Part shown: positions 32,211 through 41,414 of the stretch, one piece after another
Position numbering within the stretch: position 1 is the stretch's first letter
How the letters are laid out: each line of letters starts with the position of its first letter
Assembly: GCF_013283745.1 (NCBI RefSeq)
Contig: NZ_JABSTZ010000001.1
Coordinates: 452,406 to 516,405, forward strand
DNA length: 64,000 bases
DNA from: Aeromicrobium stalagmiti
Lineage (GTDB): Bacteria; Actinomycetota; Actinomycetes; Propionibacteriales; Nocardioidaceae
Direction: 5' to 3'
The notes under the pieces: generated by a model
Database searches by the model: none
What the model saw: only the letters and a program-made list of their open reading frames with translations
What the model was told of the DNA's origin: nothing
Made by a program: the position numbers and the translations under genes

Positions 32211-32570
32211 TCAGCCGAGCGGGACGACGTACGAGTCGACGCGAGAGATCAGCCCGTCGCGGAAGGTGAAGAGGTCGTTGAACGCAAAATGGAACGGGCC
32301 GTGTTCACGGTGCACCCCACGCCCCTCGCCCGTCGTGACGACGACCGCACCGGCCTCGATCACCCGGTCGACCCTCAGGTCAGGACTGCCGCTGAAGGCG
32401 GGATTCTCGATCTCGCCGTCGAACTCCGCCTTGCCCACCGTGGTGCGGTGACCGTGGATGACCCACTCGACGTCGTCCGTCAGCGTCGCGAGGACGCGCG
32501 CATGATCGCTCTCGCGGAACCCGTGGAAGTACTCGTCCACCAGACGCTGCTGCGGGGAGCTCTGAGTCAT
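32211..32570 (-). CDS. SnoaL/NTF2-like domain protein
   Basis: The 119-residue single-domain protein has the NTF2-like cone-fold pattern: QQRLVDEYFHGFRESDHARV, LTDDVEWVIHG, EFDGEIENPAF, and the C-terminal DLFTFRDGLISRVDSYVVPL. The family includes small isomerases, hydrolases and ligand-binding proteins. No catalytic residues can be assigned and no substrate is suggested by the neighbours. The ATG at 32570 begins MTQSSPQQRLVDEY. It is convergent with the secreted protein gene. Confidence 0.85.
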   Translation of the reverse strand: MTQSSPQQRLVDEYFHGFRESDHARVLATLTDDVEWVIHGHRTTVGKAEFDGEIENPAFSGSPDLRVDRVIEAGAVVVTTGEGRGVHREHGPFHFAFNDLFTFRDGLISRVDSYVVPLG

Positions 32571-32628
32571 CGCCGTCTCCGATCGTGTCGTTGCGGTGAT
32601 ACTGCCAGACGCCGGTCAGGACAGAGCC

Positions 32629-33135
32629 TCAGTCCGAGAAGTCGCCCGAGGCCTGGCGCACGTGGCGGAGCAGCTCGTAGGCCTCGTCCTGCTGGCTCGC
32701 ATCGAGACCGACGACCGCGAAGTCGATGTCCATGACGGCAGCGGTCGACTGGGCCAGCACCCGCTCACCCTCGTCGGTGAGCTCGGCGAACGTCCGTCGG
32801 CGGTCGGTCTCGTCGGCGACGCGGCGCACGAGGCCCTGCGACTCGAGCCGGTCCATCGCGTTGGTCACCGACGTCGGATGCACCATGAGCCGCTCGCCGA
32901 TCTTGCTGAGCGGCAGGCGTCCGGCCGAGCTGAACGAGATCAGCTGCAGCACCTCGTAGCGCGCGAAGGTGATGCCGAACGGCTTGAGCGCCGCGTCGAG
33001 CTCGGAGCTGATGAGCTGCTGCACCCGCATGATCGAGGTCGCGAGCCGCATCGAGCGGGACTCACCGATGTGCCGGTCCCAGATCGCGGAAGCGCGCTCG
33101 ATGGGGTCGAAGGGGAGCTTGGGCTCGCTGGGCAC
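32629..33135 (-). CDS. MarR-family transcriptional regulator
   Basis: The 168-residue winged-helix protein has ITFARYEVLQLISFSSAGRL, LSKIGERLMVHPTSVTNAMD, RLESQGLVRRVADETDRRRT and TDEGERVLAQSTAAV, in the usual MarR order (DNA-binding part about residues 50-130). It is somewhat extended at the N-terminus (PSEPKLPFDPIERASAIWDR), a feature of a common actinobacterial subgroup. GTG 33135 is the only start that keeps this extension in frame; a nearby ATG is in another frame. The target is unknown. Confidence 0.88.
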   Translation of the reverse strand: MPSEPKLPFDPIERASAIWDRHIGESRSMRLATSIMRVQQLISSELDAALKPFGITFARYEVLQLISFSSAGRLPLSKIGERLMVHPTSVTNAMDRLESQGLVRRVADETDRRRTFAELTDEGERVLAQSTAAVMDIDFAVVGLDASQQDEAYELLRHVRQASGDFSD

Positions 33136-33207
33136 CGCCCCATCGTAGGGGACCGGGTCCGACGCCACGGCATCCCGCTCGTCGACCGTTCCCGGTAGCC
33201 TGACGGC

Positions 33208-33537
33208 ATGACCGGGGGGTTTGGCGTATGGATCGATGCACTGCGGACGTCTGCGACCGAGTGGGACGCCCAGGCAGAAGAGCTGCGCGGGGCGCGCCGA
33301 TCGCTCAACTCGGCGTCGTCGTCGACGGCTGACCTCGGGCCTCGGGTCGCGCCCGCCGCCGAGGCCTTCCTCGACGCCTGGATCAACGGCCTCAAGGACC
33401 GCGTCGAGGACGCCGCCGCTCACTCGACCGCGCTTTCCGACGCCGTCACCGCCTATCAGGTCACCGACGCCGCCCAGTCCGAACGACTCGCCCAGCTGCT
33501 GCCGTGGGACGAGCGCAACCTGACCCCGGAGGGCTGA
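33208..33537 (+). CDS. WXG100-like / ESX-type small helical protein
   Basis: The 109-residue all-helical protein resembles the WXG100/EsxA-like group in size and composition. A VWIDALRTSATEWDAQAEEL helix is followed by a second helix with AFLDAWINGLKDRVEDAAAH in place of a strict WxG turn. It has no signal peptide, as expected for type VII secretion substrates. Its stop overlaps the start of the DUF1023 hydrolase gene, so the two are translated together and may form a complex. No ESX machinery gene lies in the window, so secretion is inferred. Confidence 0.65.
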   Translation: MTGGFGVWIDALRTSATEWDAQAEELRGARRSLNSASSSTADLGPRVAPAAEAFLDAWINGLKDRVEDAAAHSTALSDAVTAYQVTDAAQSERLAQLLPWDERNLTPEG

Positions 33538-35468
33538 TGCCGACCGTCATCATCCCGGCCCCGCCGCCCACCGTCCCGGCCCTCGAGGCTGACGCCGACG
33601 CCACCGCGGTCTCGTCCGCCCTGCGCCGCGCCGGCTCGACCACCTCGAGCATCGCCGACTGGGCCCACGACGGGGGCGCTCCCGCCGACTGGACGGGAGA
33701 TGCGGCCGAGGCCGCGTCTCACGCGCGCACGTCGTTCGGCTCCGAGCTCGACATCGTGGTGACGGTCATCGGTCACGTGGCGGGCGCCTGCGAGCGCTAC
33801 GAGTCGGCCCTCGTCGGCCTGAAGTCACAGCGCGACACGCTCGTCGAGGAGCGCTCCTCCCTGTCCGGCCGGCAGAGCGACTTCGCACAGCGGGCCGCGA
33901 CCTACACCGAGGACGAGGAGGCCGGGCTCGTCTCGGAGTCGACCACGTTGCAGGGCGACATCGACGCCTTCGTCGACCGCGTCGAAACCTGGCAGACCTC
34001 CCTCACGCGGGCCGAGGACACGCTCATCGCCGCGTTCCAGTCGGTCGACACTGCCGCCGAGGCCGACCAGTTCACCGCCGGTCAGTCGCAGGGCGTCCAG
34101 TCGACGATGAACCGCCTGATCGACAACGGCACGCTGCCCGAGGACGTCCGCGGCATGGACGCGACGCAGCTGCGCGAGTATCTCGCCGACCACCCCGACG
34201 TCGCCCGCCAGCTCTCCGAGCAGCAGCCGGCGCCGGGCGCGACCGGCCCCGAGGGCGTCCTGGCCGGGCTGCTGCAGCCGGCGTTCACGACCACCGACGG
34301 TGCAGCCGACCTGCACGAGCAGCGACGCACCGACGCGCGCACGCTGTTCGAGGGCCTCTCACCCGCCGACGCGAGCCTGCTCGCGACCCTCTTCCCCGGC
34401 GCCGTCGGCAACATGTCGGGCGTCCCGTTCGACTATCGCGCCGACGCCAACGCGGTCAACGTCATCGTGGCGCTCGACGACGAGCAGGACCAACTACGCG
34501 ACCTCGAGGACCAGCACCAGGACAACCAGCACGACGGGGACCTGTTCGGGCGCAACAACAACGACCTCGACGACCCGATCAGCGACTCCCAGGACCGGAT
34601 CGAGCTCTATCAGTCGATCCTCGACGGCGACCGCCAGATCATCTTCTTCGATGCCGCCGACGACGGTGCGATCGCCGAGCTGCACGGCGACATCGACTCG
34701 TCGACGCAGAACGTCGGCGTCAGCGTGCCCGGCACGACGACCGACATGTCGAGCTACCAGGGGGTCGCCGACAAGTCGGAGAACTTCGTGGCTGATTCCG
34801 GAGGCGATCTGGCGATGATCTCGTGGATGGGCGGCGACCTGCCCGACGACATCATCAAGGACGCACCCTTTGCCGACTACTCCGAGCGGCTCGGCCCCGG
34901 TCTCGCCGACTTCTCGCACGACGTGCGCCAGGAGATCGAGCACTCGGCGGCCGCCCCCAACGACGTGCAGACGACCTACCTCGGGCACTCCTACGGTGGA
35001 GCCGTCGTGGGCCGGGCCGAGCTCTCCGGGCTCGATGCCGACCGCGTGCTGCACGTCGAGTCGGCCGGCATGGGCCATGACATCTGGTCGCCCAGCGACC
35101 TGCCCGACTCACAGCAGGGCGTCGACCGCTACTCCATGACCGCGCCGGGCGACATCATCGGAGACATCCAGGGCATGCAGGTCGGCGACATCGGCCACGG
35201 CGCCGACCCGGACGGCTTCGACGGCACGACCCGTCTCGACACCGGCGACAGGACCGACGGCACCCCCAACATCGGCAAGGACTCGCACTCCAACGTCTTC
35301 CAGCGTCAGTCTGACGCCTACACCAACATGCTCGAGGTGCTGAACGGTGGCGAGGTGACGACCTATCGTGAGCCCGAGTACGAGGACCCGCCGCTCTATC
35401 CCTACCCGGGATGGACCCCCGAGCAGACGGGCTGGGAGACACCTGGCGAACGGATCGACATCGAATGA
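33537..35468 (+). CDS. WXG-like domain fused to a DUF1023 alpha/beta hydrolase
   Basis: The 643-residue protein begins with a helical WXG-like region, about residues 10-100 (STTSSIADWAHDGGAPADWT, GDAAEAASHARTSFGSELD). A coiled-coil stretch with a heptad-like pattern (about 100-170) and a Gln/Asp-rich middle part follow. The C-terminal alpha/beta hydrolase domain of the DUF1023 type has the nucleophile elbow TTYLGHSYGGAVVGRA (Ser about 484). There is no signal peptide. The layout resembles polymorphic, possibly type VII-exported hydrolases of actinobacteria. It starts at the TGATG overlap with the small helical gene and ends overlapping a lipoprotein gene that could be a binding partner or immunity protein. 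Substrate is unknown. Confidence 0.75.
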   Translation: MPTVIIPAPPPTVPALEADADATAVSSALRRAGSTTSSIADWAHDGGAPADWTGDAAEAASHARTSFGSELDIVVTVIGHVAGACERYESALVGLKSQRDTLVEERSSLSGRQSDFAQRAATYTEDEEAGLVSESTTLQGDIDAFVDRVETWQTSLTRAEDTLIAAFQSVDTAAEADQFTAGQSQGVQSTMNRLIDNGTLPEDVRGMDATQLREYLADHPDVARQLSEQQPAPGATGPEGVLAGLLQPAFTTTDGAADLHEQRRTDARTLFEGLSPADASLLATLFPGAVGNMSGVPFDYRADANAVNVIVALDDEQDQLRDLEDQHQDNQHDGDLFGRNNNDLDDPISDSQDRIELYQSILDGDRQIIFFDAADDGAIAELHGDIDSSTQNVGVSVPGTTTDMSSYQGVADKSENFVADSGGDLAMISWMGGDLPDDIIKDAPFADYSERLGPGLADFSHDVRQEIEHSAAAPNDVQTTYLGHSYGGAVVGRAELSGLDADRVLHVESAGMGHDIWSPSDLPDSQQGVDRYSMTAPGDIIGDIQGMQVGDIGHGADPDGFDGTTRLDTGDRTDGTPNIGKDSHSNVFQRQSDAYTNMLEVLNGGEVTTYREPEYEDPPLYPYPGWTPEQTGWETPGERIDIE

Positions 35469-35902
35469 GACGACTCTTCGCGGCAGTAATGCTGATCAGC
35501 ATGGCGGCTCTGGCCGCCTGTGGCGACAAGGAGGACGAGATGGTGGACCAGGAAAAGGTCGAGAGCGTGGCGGCCGAGGCTCGAGCTTCGATCGACAAGC
35601 TTGCAGCCCTTGTCGGATCACGTCCGCAGGTTCAGGACGATGTGATGACCGACTGCGTGCCGGGCGATCGAGAGTCCGGCACGATGCTCAGCTACGGCGT
35701 GAAGGTGTCGATCACGGACGACGCGCTTGACCGCCTGTCGTCTGAGATCGCCGACAGCTTCGAGGGTGATGGCTGGACGGTCAAGCGCGAGACGTACAGC
35801 AATCGCGTTCGGTTCCAGCGCGGGAACGCCACGATCGGCGCGACGATCTTTCCTGGCCGCGGGTTCGCGGTTGTCAGTGGGTCCGGCGGCTGCGTGAAGT
35901 GA
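35465..35902 (+). CDS. Small lipoprotein
   Basis: The 145-residue protein starts MRRLFAAVMLISMAALAACG, a lipoprotein signal with lipobox LAAC (Cys19). The mature part has an acidic helix (EDEMVDQEKVESVAAEARAS) and a beta-rich C-terminal half with two more cysteines (DCVPG, GGCVK). It overlaps the DUF1023 hydrolase stop (ATGA). Codon use is noticeably less GC-biased than in the neighbours (for example the TTT, CGT and GAT-rich stretches), which suggests recent or relaxed evolution. Its position suits a membrane-anchored inhibitor of the upstream hydrolase, but no immunity-family similarity is recognised. Confidence 0.78.
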   Translation: MRRLFAAVMLISMAALAACGDKEDEMVDQEKVESVAAEARASIDKLAALVGSRPQVQDDVMTDCVPGDRESGTMLSYGVKVSITDDALDRLSSEIADSFEGDGWTVKRETYSNRVRFQRGNATIGATIFPGRGFAVVSGSGGCVK

Positions 35903-35959
35903 GACTCGCGCCGACCGACCTCACGGCTCGGGCGGATGCGTCCCGTGACAGGAGACGGT

Positions 35960-36010
35960 GGCCTTAATTAGTTGGATGTCCTAGTATTGGACTTCCACAG
36001 ATCTTTGGGA
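35960..36010 (+). promoter_or_regulatory. Promoter/operator of icmF
   Basis: An AT-rich segment directly before icmF contains GTCC-N7-GGAC (35978-35992), an inverted repeat overlying a TAGTAT -10-like hexamer (35982-35987). A GGGAG ribosome binding site follows at 36007-36011. Repression by a TetR-type regulator would fit but is inferred. No cobalamin riboswitch is visible here. Confidence 0.45.
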
Positions 36011-36016
36011 GCCTGC

Positions 36017-39000
36017 ATGCCCGACCTCCACGTCCCCGCGAACCCCGTCCGGTTCGTCACCGCGTCCGCGCTGTTCGACGGCCACGACGCGTCGATCAAC
36101 ATCATGCGGCGCATCTTCCAGAGCCAGGGCGCCGAGGTCATCCACCTCGGGCACAACCGCTCGGTCAAGGAGGTCGTCGACGCGGCGATCGAGGAGGACG
36201 TGCAGGGCATCGCGGTGTCGTCCTATCAAGGCGGCCACGTCGAGTACTTCGAGTACCTCGTGGAGTCGCTGCGCGAGCAGGGCGCCGGGCACATCCACGT
36301 CGTCGGAGGCGGTGGCGGCGTCATCGTCCCCGACGAGATCGCCCGGCTGCGCCAGTCAGGCGTCACGATCTTCTCGCCCGAGGACGGGCAGCGCCTGGGC
36401 CTCGTCGGCATGATCAACTCCGTCGTCAAGGACTGCGACTTCGACCTCAAGGCAGTCGGGGAGCTCGACCTCGACGCGGTCGTCGCGGGCGACCGCGCAT
36501 CGATCGCACGGGCCATCACGTATGCCGAGTCCGGCTCGCTCTCCGACGACCAGCGCGAACGGATCCGCTCGGCTGCGGCCGGCCACACGTCCCCCGTGCT
36601 CGGCATCACCGGCACGGGCGGCTCCGGCAAGTCGTCGCTCACCGACGAGCTCGTGCGCCGCTTCCGCGTCGACCAGCAGGACAAGCTGCGCATCGCCGTC
36701 ATCGCGGTCGACCCGACCCGCCGTCGCGGAGGCGGCGCCCTGCTCGGCGACCGCATCCGCATGAACTCCCTCGACGGCGAGCGCGCCTACTTCAGGTCGC
36801 TGGCCACCCGCGGCTCGCACGAGCTGCCCGAGTCGCTCGCCGACGTCATCGACGTCGTGAAGGCAGCCGGCTTCGACCTCGTCATCGTCGAGACCCCCGG
36901 CATCGGCCAGGGCGACGCCGCGATCGTCCCCTACGTCGACTCCTCGATGTACGTCATGACGCCGGAGTTCGGCGCCGCCTCGCAGCTGGAGAAGATCGAC
37001 ATGCTCGACTTCGCCGACACCGTGGCGATCAACAAGTTCGAGCGTCGAGGCGCCAAGGACGCGCTGCGCGACGTCGGGCGTCAGATGGTCCGCAACCGCG
37101 AGGCGTTCGGCAAGAAGCCAGAGGACATGCCGATCTTCGGCACGTCCGCCGCGACGTTCAACGACGACGGTGTCACCGCGCTCTACCAGCACCTGCGCGA
37201 CACCTTGGGCGAGCAGGGTCTGCCCGTCGAGGAGGGCATCCTTCCCGCCGTCGACGTCCGCCACTCCAGCGGCATCCGTCAGGTCGTGCCGTCCGACCGG
37301 GTCCGCTACCTCGCCGAGATCACCGAGACGATCCGCGGCTTCCACGCCGACACCGAGCGGCTCGCGACGGCGGCGAGCCGTGCGCAGCGTCTAGAGCTCG
37401 TGGCCGGCGAGGACCTCTCGGCCACCTCCCGGGACGAGATCTCGGGCCTGCTCACGGAGGCGAGGAAGGCTCTCCCGGCCGAGATCGCCGACCAGATCGA
37501 GGCCTGGCCCACCGTCGTCGAGTCGTACTCCGGCGACGAGATGGTCGTGACGGTCCGCGACAAGGAGATCCACACCCAGCTGACCCGCGAGTCGCTGTCG
37601 GGCACCAAGGTGCCGCGCGTCTCGCTGCCGAAGTTCACCGACCACGGCCAGCTCGTGCGCTACTGGCGCAAGGAGAACCTGCCGGGCTACTTCCCGTTCA
37701 CCGCGGGCGTCTTCTCGTTCAAGCGCGACGGCGAGGACCCGGCCCGCATGTTCGCCGGCGAAGGCGACCCGTTCCGGACCAACCGCCGCTTCAAGCTGCT
37801 GTCGCACGACGGCGACGCCACGCGCCTCTCGACCGCGTTCGACTCCGTGACCCTCTACGGCCGCGACCCCGACCCACGCCCCGACGTCTACGGCAAGGTC
37901 GGCACCTCCGGCGTCTCGGTCGCGACGCTCGACGACATGAAGGCGCTCTACGACGGCTTCGACCTGGTCGCTCCCACCACATCGGTGTCGATGACGATCA
38001 ACGGCCCCGCGCCGACGGTGCTCGCCTTCTTCCTCAACACCGTCATCGACCAGCAGGTCGACGCGTTCCGCGAGCGGGAGGGCCGCGAGCCGTCGGCCGA
38101 CGAGCACGCCGAGCTGCGGTCGTACGCGCTGCGGTCGGTCCGCGGCACCGTGCAGGCCGACATCCTCAAGGAGGACCAGGGCCAGAACACGTGCCTGTTC
38201 TCGACCGAGTTCTCGTTGCGGATGATGGGCGACATCCAGCAGTACTTCATCGACGAGGGCGTGCGGAACTTCTACTCCGTCAGCATCTCGGGCTATCACA
38301 TCGCCGAGGCCGGGGCGAACCCCATCAGCCAGCTCGCGTTCACGCTGTCCAACGGGTTCACCTACGTCGAGTCCTACCTCGCACGCGGCATGGACATCGA
38401 CGACTTCGCGCCCAACCTGTCGTTCTTCTTCTCCAACGGCATGGACCCGGAGTACTCCGTGCTCGGCCGTGTCGCCCGCCGCATCTGGGCGGTCGCGATG
38501 AAGGAGAAGTACGGCGCCAACGAGCGCTCGCAGAAGATGAAGTACCACGTGCAGACGTCGGGCCGCTCGCTCCACGCGCAGGAGATGGACTTCAACGACA
38601 TCCGCACGACCCTGCAGGCCCTCATCGCGATCTACGACAACGCCAGCAGCCTGCACACCAACGCGTACGACGAGGCCGTCACGACCCCCTCGGAGGAGTC
38701 GGTGCGCCGCGCCCTCGCGATCCAGATGATCATCAACAAGGAGTGGGGCCTCGCGATGAACGAGAACCCGACCCAGGGGGCGTTCATCACCGACGAGCTG
38801 ACCGACCTCGTCGAGGCGGCCGTGCTGGCCGAGTTCGACGCGATCAACGAGCGCGGCGGCGTGCTCGGCGCGATGGAGACCGGCTACCAGCGCGGTCGCA
38901 TCCAGGACGAGTCGATGCTCTACGAGCACAAGAAGCACGACGGCTCGCTGCCCATCATCGGCGTCAACACGTTCCGCAAGCCCCACGTCGAGGGCGAGGA

Positions 39001-39244
39001 GCCGCCGACCGTCGAGCTCGCCCGCGCGACGGAGGCCGAGAAGGAGTCGCAGCTCTCCCGGGTGCGCGGCTTCCAGGAGTCGCACACGTCCGAGGCTGCC
39101 GAGGCCATCGAGCGGCTGCGGCTCGCCGCGATCAACGACGAGAACGTCTTCGCGGTCCTGATGGATGCCGCTCGTGTCTGCTCGCTGCAGCAGGTCACCG
39201 AGGCGTTCTTCGAGGTCGGCGGGCAGTACCGCAGGAACGTCTAG
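36017..39244 (+). CDS. icmF: Fused B12-dependent isobutyryl-CoA mutase with G-protein chaperone
   Basis: The 1,075-residue protein has the IcmF layout. An N-terminal B12-binding domain carries DGHDASINIMRR (His23 the likely lower cobalt ligand). A MeaI-type GTPase has P-loop GITGTGGSGKSSLTDEL at about 196-212 and VETPGIGQGDAAI. A C-terminal TIM-barrel acyl-CoA mutase domain runs from about residue 530 (YFPFTAGVFSFKRDGEDPAR, FSTEFSLRMMGDIQQYF, SISGYHIAEAGANPI, GMDPEYSVLGRVARRIWAVA). It interconverts isobutyryl- and n-butyryl-CoA (often also pivalyl/isovaleryl substrates) with adenosylcobalamin, while the GTPase protects the cofactor. ATG 36017 follows GGGAG. It is a likely client of the B12 pathway upstream. 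Confidence 0.95.
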   Translation: MPDLHVPANPVRFVTASALFDGHDASINIMRRIFQSQGAEVIHLGHNRSVKEVVDAAIEEDVQGIAVSSYQGGHVEYFEYLVESLREQGAGHIHVVGGGGGVIVPDEIARLRQSGVTIFSPEDGQRLGLVGMINSVVKDCDFDLKAVGELDLDAVVAGDRASIARAITYAESGSLSDDQRERIRSAAAGHTSPVLGITGTGGSGKSSLTDELVRRFRVDQQDKLRIAVIAVDPTRRRGGGALLGDRIRMNSLDGERAYFRSLATRGSHELPESLADVIDVVKAAGFDLVIVETPGIGQGDAAIVPYVDSSMYVMTPEFGAASQLEKIDMLDFADTVAINKFERRGAKDALRDVGRQMVRNREAFGKKPEDMPIFGTSAATFNDDGVTALYQHLRDTLGEQGLPVEEGILPAVDVRHSSGIRQVVPSDRVRYLAEITETIRGFHADTERLATAASRAQRLELVAGEDLSATSRDEISGLLTEARKALPAEIADQIEAWPTVVESYSGDEMVVTVRDKEIHTQLTRESLSGTKVPRVSLPKFTDHGQLVRYWRKENLPGYFPFTAGVFSFKRDGEDPARMFAGEGDPFRTNRRFKLLSHDGDATRLSTAFDSVTLYGRDPDPRPDVYGKVGTSGVSVATLDDMKALYDGFDLVAPTTSVSMTINGPAPTVLAFFLNTVIDQQVDAFREREGREPSADEHAELRSYALRSVRGTVQADILKEDQGQNTCLFSTEFSLRMMGDIQQYFIDEGVRNFYSVSISGYHIAEAGANPISQLAFTLSNGFTYVESYLARGMDIDDFAPNLSFFFSNGMDPEYSVLGRVARRIWAVAMKEKYGANERSQKMKYHVQTSGRSLHAQEMDFNDIRTTLQALIAIYDNASSLHTNAYDEAVTTPSEESVRRALAIQMIINKEWGLAMNENPTQGAFITDELTDLVEAAVLAEFDAINERGGVLGAMETGYQRGRIQDESMLYEHKKHDGSLPIIGVNTFRKPHVEGEEPPTVELARATEAEKESQLSRVRGFQESHTSEAAEAIERLRLAAINDENVFAVLMDAARVCSLQQVTEAFFEVGGQYRRNV

Positions 39245-39326
39245 TCGACCTCCTCGCTCCTGCGGCAACTTTCGCCCCGCCCGGCGCATCTCTTCGTGAC
39301 GACGACGGTCACGAAGGGGGTCCGGC

Positions 39327-41414
39327 ATGACGATGGTGCAGGAGCAGCGGCGAGCGCTCGGGGAGTCCGTGGCGACGCCCCGCGCGCAGCACGCGCAGCG
39401 CGACGACATCCAGGGGTTGCGCGCGCTCGCGGTGCTGGTCGTGGTGGCCTATCACGCGGGGCTGCCCTTCGTGCCCGGCGGATTCGTCGGTGTCGACCTG
39501 TTCTTCGTGCTGTCGGGCTTCCTCATCACGCAGCTGCTCCTGCGCGAGATCACGGCCACCGGCACCGTGAGCCTGCGGGAGTTCTGGGCGCGACGGGCGC
39601 GGCGCATCCTGCCGGTGTCGGTCCTCGTGCTCATCACCACGATGATCGCCTCACGCGTGCTCATGAGCCCGCTCGAGCGACCTGCGATCGGGACCGACGT
39701 GCTGTGGTCGGCGCTGTTCTCGGGCAACTGGCGGTTCGCCCAGCAGCAGACCGACTACCTCGCCGCCGACCGTGACCCCTCGCCGGTGCTGCACTACTGG
39801 AGCCTCGGCGTGGAGGAGCAGTTCTACCTGGTCTGGCCGGTCCTCCTGATCGTCCTGGCCGTCGTCTGGCGCCTGTCCGGGCGGCGGCCGCGGGCGTACG
39901 CCGTCGTGTTCGGCGGTGCCTTTGTCGCCGTGATCCTGGTGTCCCTCGCCTGGTGCGTCCGCACCACCGCGACCGACCAGCCGTACGCCTTCTTCGGCAC
40001 CCCCGCCCGTGCGTGGCAGCTCGCGGCCGGCGCGCTGACCGCTCTCGCAGTGCCCGTGCTCGTGCGGCTGCTCCCCCGCACACGCGTCGTCCTCGCCACC
40101 GCGGGGATCGCCGGCTTCGCGCTCTGCGTCGCCGCGCTCGACGAGGCGGGCGTCGCCGGCCTGACCTATCCGTCGTGGCTCGCCGTGGCACCCACGGCTG
40201 CCGGGGTGTTGCTGGTCGCCGCCGGCACGGGTGGCTCCACCCCGCTGGGCCGGCTCCTCTCGGTGCGCCCGCTGACGTACGTCGGTGACATCTCGTTCTC
40301 GCTCTATCTCTGGCACTGGCCTGTGCTGGTCATCGGCATGGCGGCGATCGGCGCCGAGACCCCGGACGTCCGGATCGCCCTCGTGGTGCTCGCCCTCGGC
40401 CTCAGCGTCGTCAGCCACCACCTGGTGGAGAACCCGCTGCGCCGTGCGCGCGTGCTGGCTCGACGCCCGGCGCTCAGCCTCGCGTTCGGCGTCGCGCTCG
40501 TCGCCGCCGTGCTTCCGGTCGCCTCCTATGCCTCGGCGACCGGGACGATCGACCGGGTCACGGTGGCACCGGTCGCTCAGGGCGGGACGCCCACGGCCAC
40601 ACCGGCGACGCCCGAGACGATCACCCCCGCGCTGGAGGACGCCGCCGGTGACGAGGGCCCGTTCAAGGCGAGCGGGTGCCACGTGGGGTTCTCGCAGGAG
40701 ACGACGCCGTCGTGGGACGGCTGCACCTTCGCGGACCGCGGCGGCTCGCGCGAGGTGGTCGTGCTGGGCGACTCCATCGCCGGCGCGGTGGGTCCCGCCG
40801 TCGTCAGGGCGGGCGAGCAGCATGGCTGGGCCGTCACGGTCTGGGCCAAGAGCAGCTGCCCCATGGCCGACGTCACCCGCTTCGACGCCGCACGCGGTGG
40901 CGCCTACCTGGCCTGCGACGCCTTCCGTGAGGCGGCGCTGCGGGAGATCGAGCAGCGACACCCCGACGTCGTCGTCCTCGCCATGAGCCGTCTCACGACC
41001 GAGCGCGTGACGGTCGACGGCGAGATGGCCGGCGGCCGCGAGTCGGTCGTCCTCGCCACCGAGGGCATGGAGCGCACGGTCGACCGGCTGCATGCGGCCG
41101 GCATCGGGGTCGTGCTCTCGGACTCCCCGAACCGTGCGCCCTTCTTCCCGACGGACTGCCTCGCCGAGACGCGGGACGCCCGTCAGTGCACCTTCCACGT
41201 CAACGGGAAGACGTCGATCATGGCCGCGACGTCAGACGCGATGGGTGACGACGTCGTCCTGGTGGAGCCCAACGAGGCGGTCTGCCCCGACGGGACGTGC
41301 CAGCCCGTCGTCGACAACGTCGTGGTCTATCGCGACAAGGTGCACTTCACGCAGACGTTCGCCCGGACGCTGGCCGACCGGTTCACGGCGGGCGTCGACG
41401 CCGCCCTCAGGTGA
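39327..41414 (+). CDS. Membrane acyltransferase with C-terminal SGNH domain (OafA/YrhL type)
   Basis: The 695-residue protein has an N-terminal Acyltransferase_3 domain with about ten transmembrane segments (DDIQGLRALAVLVVVAYHAG, GVDLFFVLSGFLITQLLL, FWARRARRILPVSVLVL, HYWSLGVEEQFYLVWP) and a C-terminal extracytoplasmic SGNH domain with VLGDSIAGAVGP (Ser about 482) and the closing DKVHFTQTFAR histidine context. It probably O-acylates a surface polysaccharide or other envelope glycan. It is not obviously in an operon; its 3' end overlaps the convergent dehydrogenase gene by 8 bp. Confidence 0.9.
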   Translation: MTMVQEQRRALGESVATPRAQHAQRDDIQGLRALAVLVVVAYHAGLPFVPGGFVGVDLFFVLSGFLITQLLLREITATGTVSLREFWARRARRILPVSVLVLITTMIASRVLMSPLERPAIGTDVLWSALFSGNWRFAQQQTDYLAADRDPSPVLHYWSLGVEEQFYLVWPVLLIVLAVVWRLSGRRPRAYAVVFGGAFVAVILVSLAWCVRTTATDQPYAFFGTPARAWQLAAGALTALAVPVLVRLLPRTRVVLATAGIAGFALCVAALDEAGVAGLTYPSWLAVAPTAAGVLLVAAGTGGSTPLGRLLSVRPLTYVGDISFSLYLWHWPVLVIGMAAIGAETPDVRIALVVLALGLSVVSHHLVENPLRRARVLARRPALSLAFGVALVAAVLPVASYASATGTIDRVTVAPVAQGGTPTATPATPETITPALEDAAGDEGPFKASGCHVGFSQETTPSWDGCTFADRGGSREVVVLGDSIAGAVGPAVVRAGEQHGWAVTVWAKSSCPMADVTRFDAARGGAYLACDAFREAALREIEQRHPDVVVLAMSRLTTERVTVDGEMAGGRESVVLATEGMERTVDRLHAAGIGVVLSDSPNRAPFFPTDCLAETRDARQCTFHVNGKTSIMAATSDAMGDDVVLVEPNEAVCPDGTCQPVVDNVVVYRDKVHFTQTFARTLADRFTAGVDAALR

